Assembly (NCBI GenBank): GCA_934169535.1 | Contig: CAKPOC010000026.1 | Location: 1-15,710 of the forward strand | Length of the DNA stretch: 15,710 nt | Direction: 5' to 3' | Source: an uncultured Clostridia bacterium | GTDB taxonomy: Bacteria; Bacillota; Clostridia; TANB77; CAG-508 | In this document: positions 14,109 through 15,710 of the stretch, one piece after another | Numbering within the stretch: position 1 is the stretch's first letter | Layout of the letters: the number at the start of each line of letters is the position of its first letter | Translations under genes and position numbers: made by a program | Notes under the pieces: generated by a model | What the model was told of the DNA's origin: nothing | The model's input: the letters and a program-made list of their open reading frames with translations, nothing else | Database searches by the model: none

Positions 14109-14988
14109 ATGGATAATAATAAATTAGATACAATTACAAACTTGTTTGAAGGTAAAGAAATTAGAAGTATTTGGGATTCAGAAAAAGAAGAATATTTTTT
14201 CAGTGTCATTGATATTATTAGTGCATTAACTGAAAGTAATAATCCTAGAAACTACTGGAATACACTTAAAAGAAGAATGACTGAAGAAGAAAAAAGTGAG
14301 TTGTACGCAAAATGCGTACAACTCAAAATGAAATCTCCAAAAGATGGAAAAAATTATTTGACAGACACATTAGATACAAAAGGTATTTTAAGGTTAATTG
14401 AATCAATCCCAAGTCCAAATGCTGAGCCGTTTAAACTTTGGCTTGCACAAATGGGAAAAGAAAGAATTGATGAAGTATTTGATCCAGAACTTGCTGTTAA
14501 TCGTGCTGTTGATTACTATAGAAGTAAACGGATATGATGATAAATGGATTAAACAAAGATTAAATGGTGTTGTAGATAGACGTAAATTAACAGATGTATG
14601 GAAAGAAAACGGAATAACAAAAAATTACGAATATGGAGTACTTACAAATGAAATATATCAAGAATGGTCTGGAATGAAAGCTTCACAATATAAAGAATAT
14701 AAAGGATTAAGAAAAGAATCTTTAAGGGATAATATGACAGATATTGAAGTTGCTCTAACAGATTTAGGAGAGATTACAACAAGAGAACTTGTGAAAAAAC
14801 ATAAACCTTATGGATTAGATGAAAATAGAAAAGTTGCTAAAATGGGTGGACATGCTGCAAAAGTTGCAAGAGAAGATATTGAAAAAAGTTTAGGAGAATC
14901 TGTTGTAACAAGAAAAAATGCATTGAATTATAAATATATAGAAGATGAAAAACTAATTGAAGATAAAAAAACTAAAAAGAAGAAATAA
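14109..14988 (+). pseudogene. BRO-N/DinD-like protein gene with a +1 frameshift
   Basis: Two overlapping frames together make one protein of about 292 residues. Part one (14109-14528) gives residues 1-140, starting 'MDNNKLDTITNLFEGKEIRSIWD' minus its tail, with the BRO-N-like 'YFFSVIDIISALTE', 'NYWNTLKRRM', 'QLKMKSPKDGK' and 'SIPSPNAEPFKLWLAQMG'. It then hits TGA at 14535. Part two resumes at 14530 with 'GYDDKWIKQRL', 'LTDVWKENGI', 'YKEYKGLRKESLRDNMTDIE' and 'GESVVTRKNAL'. Skipping the C at 14529 joins 'YYRSK' to 'GYDDKW' as expected for the family (often annotated DNA-damage-inducible protein D or BRO-type antirepressor). The start is ATG 14109 because AAGGAGG (14091-14097) is 11 nt upstream; an in-frame ATG at 14064 lies before that site. 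Cause may be a true inactivating insertion, a sequencing error or, less likely, programmed frameshifting. No LexA box is visible upstream. Confidence 0.8.
14297..14325. repeat. Perfect 13-bp-arm palindrome inside the DinD-like coding region
   Basis: TGAGTTGTACGCA (14297-14309), AAA (14310-14312) and TGCGTACAACTCA (14313-14325) form a perfect hairpin. It is in frame and encodes E-L-Y-A-K-C-V-Q-L. It is the longest uninterrupted inverted repeat I saw inside a gene in this window. Confidence 0.9.
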
Positions 14989-15060
14989 ATTGCTTAATGT
15001 TTTATTTGTATAGATAAATAGTAATACTATGAAAATATGAATTAATTATGGAGGTTTATT

Positions 15061-15710
15061 ATGGAAAAATTACAGTCAATTACAATAGAAAAGAATGAAG
15101 CATATTTGAGACAAATTTCTAAAAAAGTAAATATTAATGACCCAGAGCTTCATAATAATATTGTAGTTCTTCAAGATTATTGCATGCAAAATGATGTAAT
15201 GGCAATGGCTGCTGTACAGTTAGGAATTCCCAAAAGAATAATTTATGTAAAAAACACAAACTTAGATATATTAAATAAAAGATTAACTGATGAAGGAAAA
15301 GAAGAAACAAAAGATTATAATGAGGCTAAAATATTAATTAATCCAGAAATTATATCAAGCGAAGGACTAACTACATTTTGGGAAGCTTGTGCTTCTTGCT
15401 CTTGGTATGAAGAAAATGAAAAAAAATGGTATAACGGAAAAGTAAAGAGACCTTATAAAATTAAAGTAAAATATTGTGACATAGAAGGTATAGAAAAAGA
15501 AGAATATTTTGAAGGCTTTGAAGCTACTGTATTATGTCATGAAATTGATCATTTAGACGGAATCCTACACATTGATATAGCAGATAAAGTTATAAAAGCA
15601 ACAAAAGAAGAACGAATAGAATTGAGAAAAAAAGAAGGTTATACAGTAATAAGTATGACAGGAAATTATGAGCAATTGAAATTAAAGAATTTAGATGAGA
15701 AAAATGAAGA
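15061..15710 (+). CDS. Divergent peptide-deformylase-like protein, 3' end outside window
   Basis: The frame runs from ATG 15061 to the right edge (216 residues) with GGAGGT (15050-15055) 5 nt upstream. Peptide deformylase removes the formyl group from nascent N-formyl-methionine proteins using a metal held by Cys and two His. The catalytic set is present: Q53 in 'MAAVQLG', C110 in 'EACAS', and H160-E161-x-x-H164 in 'CHEIDHLDG'. The motifs are atypical: the two glycines of GxGxAAxQ are V46 and A48, and EGCLS reads EACAS. The Gln-to-Cys distance (57) is about 17 longer than in classical enzymes, and the protein continues more than 45 residues past HEXDH with a Lys/Glu-rich tail. It has no housekeeping partner such as fmt next to it; its neighbour 72 bp upstream is the broken DinD-like gene. 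It could be an accessory deformylase or a family member acting on another substrate. Confidence 0.82.
   Translation, partial: MEKLQSITIEKNEAYLRQISKKVNINDPELHNNIVVLQDYCMQNDVMAMAAVQLGIPKRIIYVKNTNLDILNKRLTDEGKEETKDYNEAKILINPEIISSEGLTTFWEACASCSWYEENEKKWYNGKVKRPYKIKVKYCDIEGIEKEEYFEGFEATVLCHEIDHLDGILHIDIADKVIKATKEERIELRKKEGYTVISMTGNYEQLKLKNLDEKNE

Overview
The window looks like a chromosomal segment of a very AT-rich Clostridia-type Firmicute, probably an uncultured gut or anaerobe lineage. The evidence is the strongly AT-biased sequence, purine-rich AGGAGG-type ribosome binding sites, a complete ctsR-mcsA-mcsB-clpC operon behind a textbook CtsR operator, a PASTA-type class B penicillin-binding protein, and a large surface protein of repeated 'DLSLRKF' modules. 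The taxonomic call is inference; no rRNA or tRNA gene is present.

Layout. (1) Positions 1-6477, minus strand, hold a surface/signalling cluster read in the order: a 1462-residue thioester adhesin-like protein, a 329-residue membrane-anchored protein with Ig-like domains, and a GGDEF-type response regulator that runs off the left edge. (2) A 170-bp divergent intergenic region separates this from a plus-strand class B PBP with two PASTA domains (to 8873). (3) The PBP converges on clpC across a shared bidirectional terminator. (4) Positions 8920-13378, minus strand, are ctsR-mcsA-mcsB-clpC, the protein-arginine-phosphorylation/Clp proteolysis stress operon with its CtsR-controlled promoter (13402-13452). 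(5) Positions 13479 to the right edge are accessory in character: a decayed MobV-type relaxase fragment, about 300 bp of non-coding sequence with inverted repeats, a BRO-N/DinD-like gene broken by one extra base and carrying a perfect 13-bp-arm palindrome, and a divergent peptide-deformylase-like gene cut by the window end.

How the genes work together. In the stress operon CtsR represses its own operon; McsA activates the arginine kinase McsB, which inactivates CtsR and tags proteins for ClpC (with ClpP encoded elsewhere). The left cluster may be a cell-surface attachment module: the large protein has the Cys and Gln expected for an internal thioester and a C-terminal membrane segment with a possible variant sorting motif, and the adjacent GGDEF protein suggests, but does not prove, a cyclic-dinucleotide link.

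No wholly new multi-gene system can be claimed from this window alone. The points most worth following are the five-module thioester protein and its unusual translation-initiation leader, the kinase McsB lacking the canonical phosphoarginine-pocket motif, the degenerate receiver on the GGDDF protein, and the accessory patch with the palindrome-bearing DinD-like gene next to an atypical deformylase.
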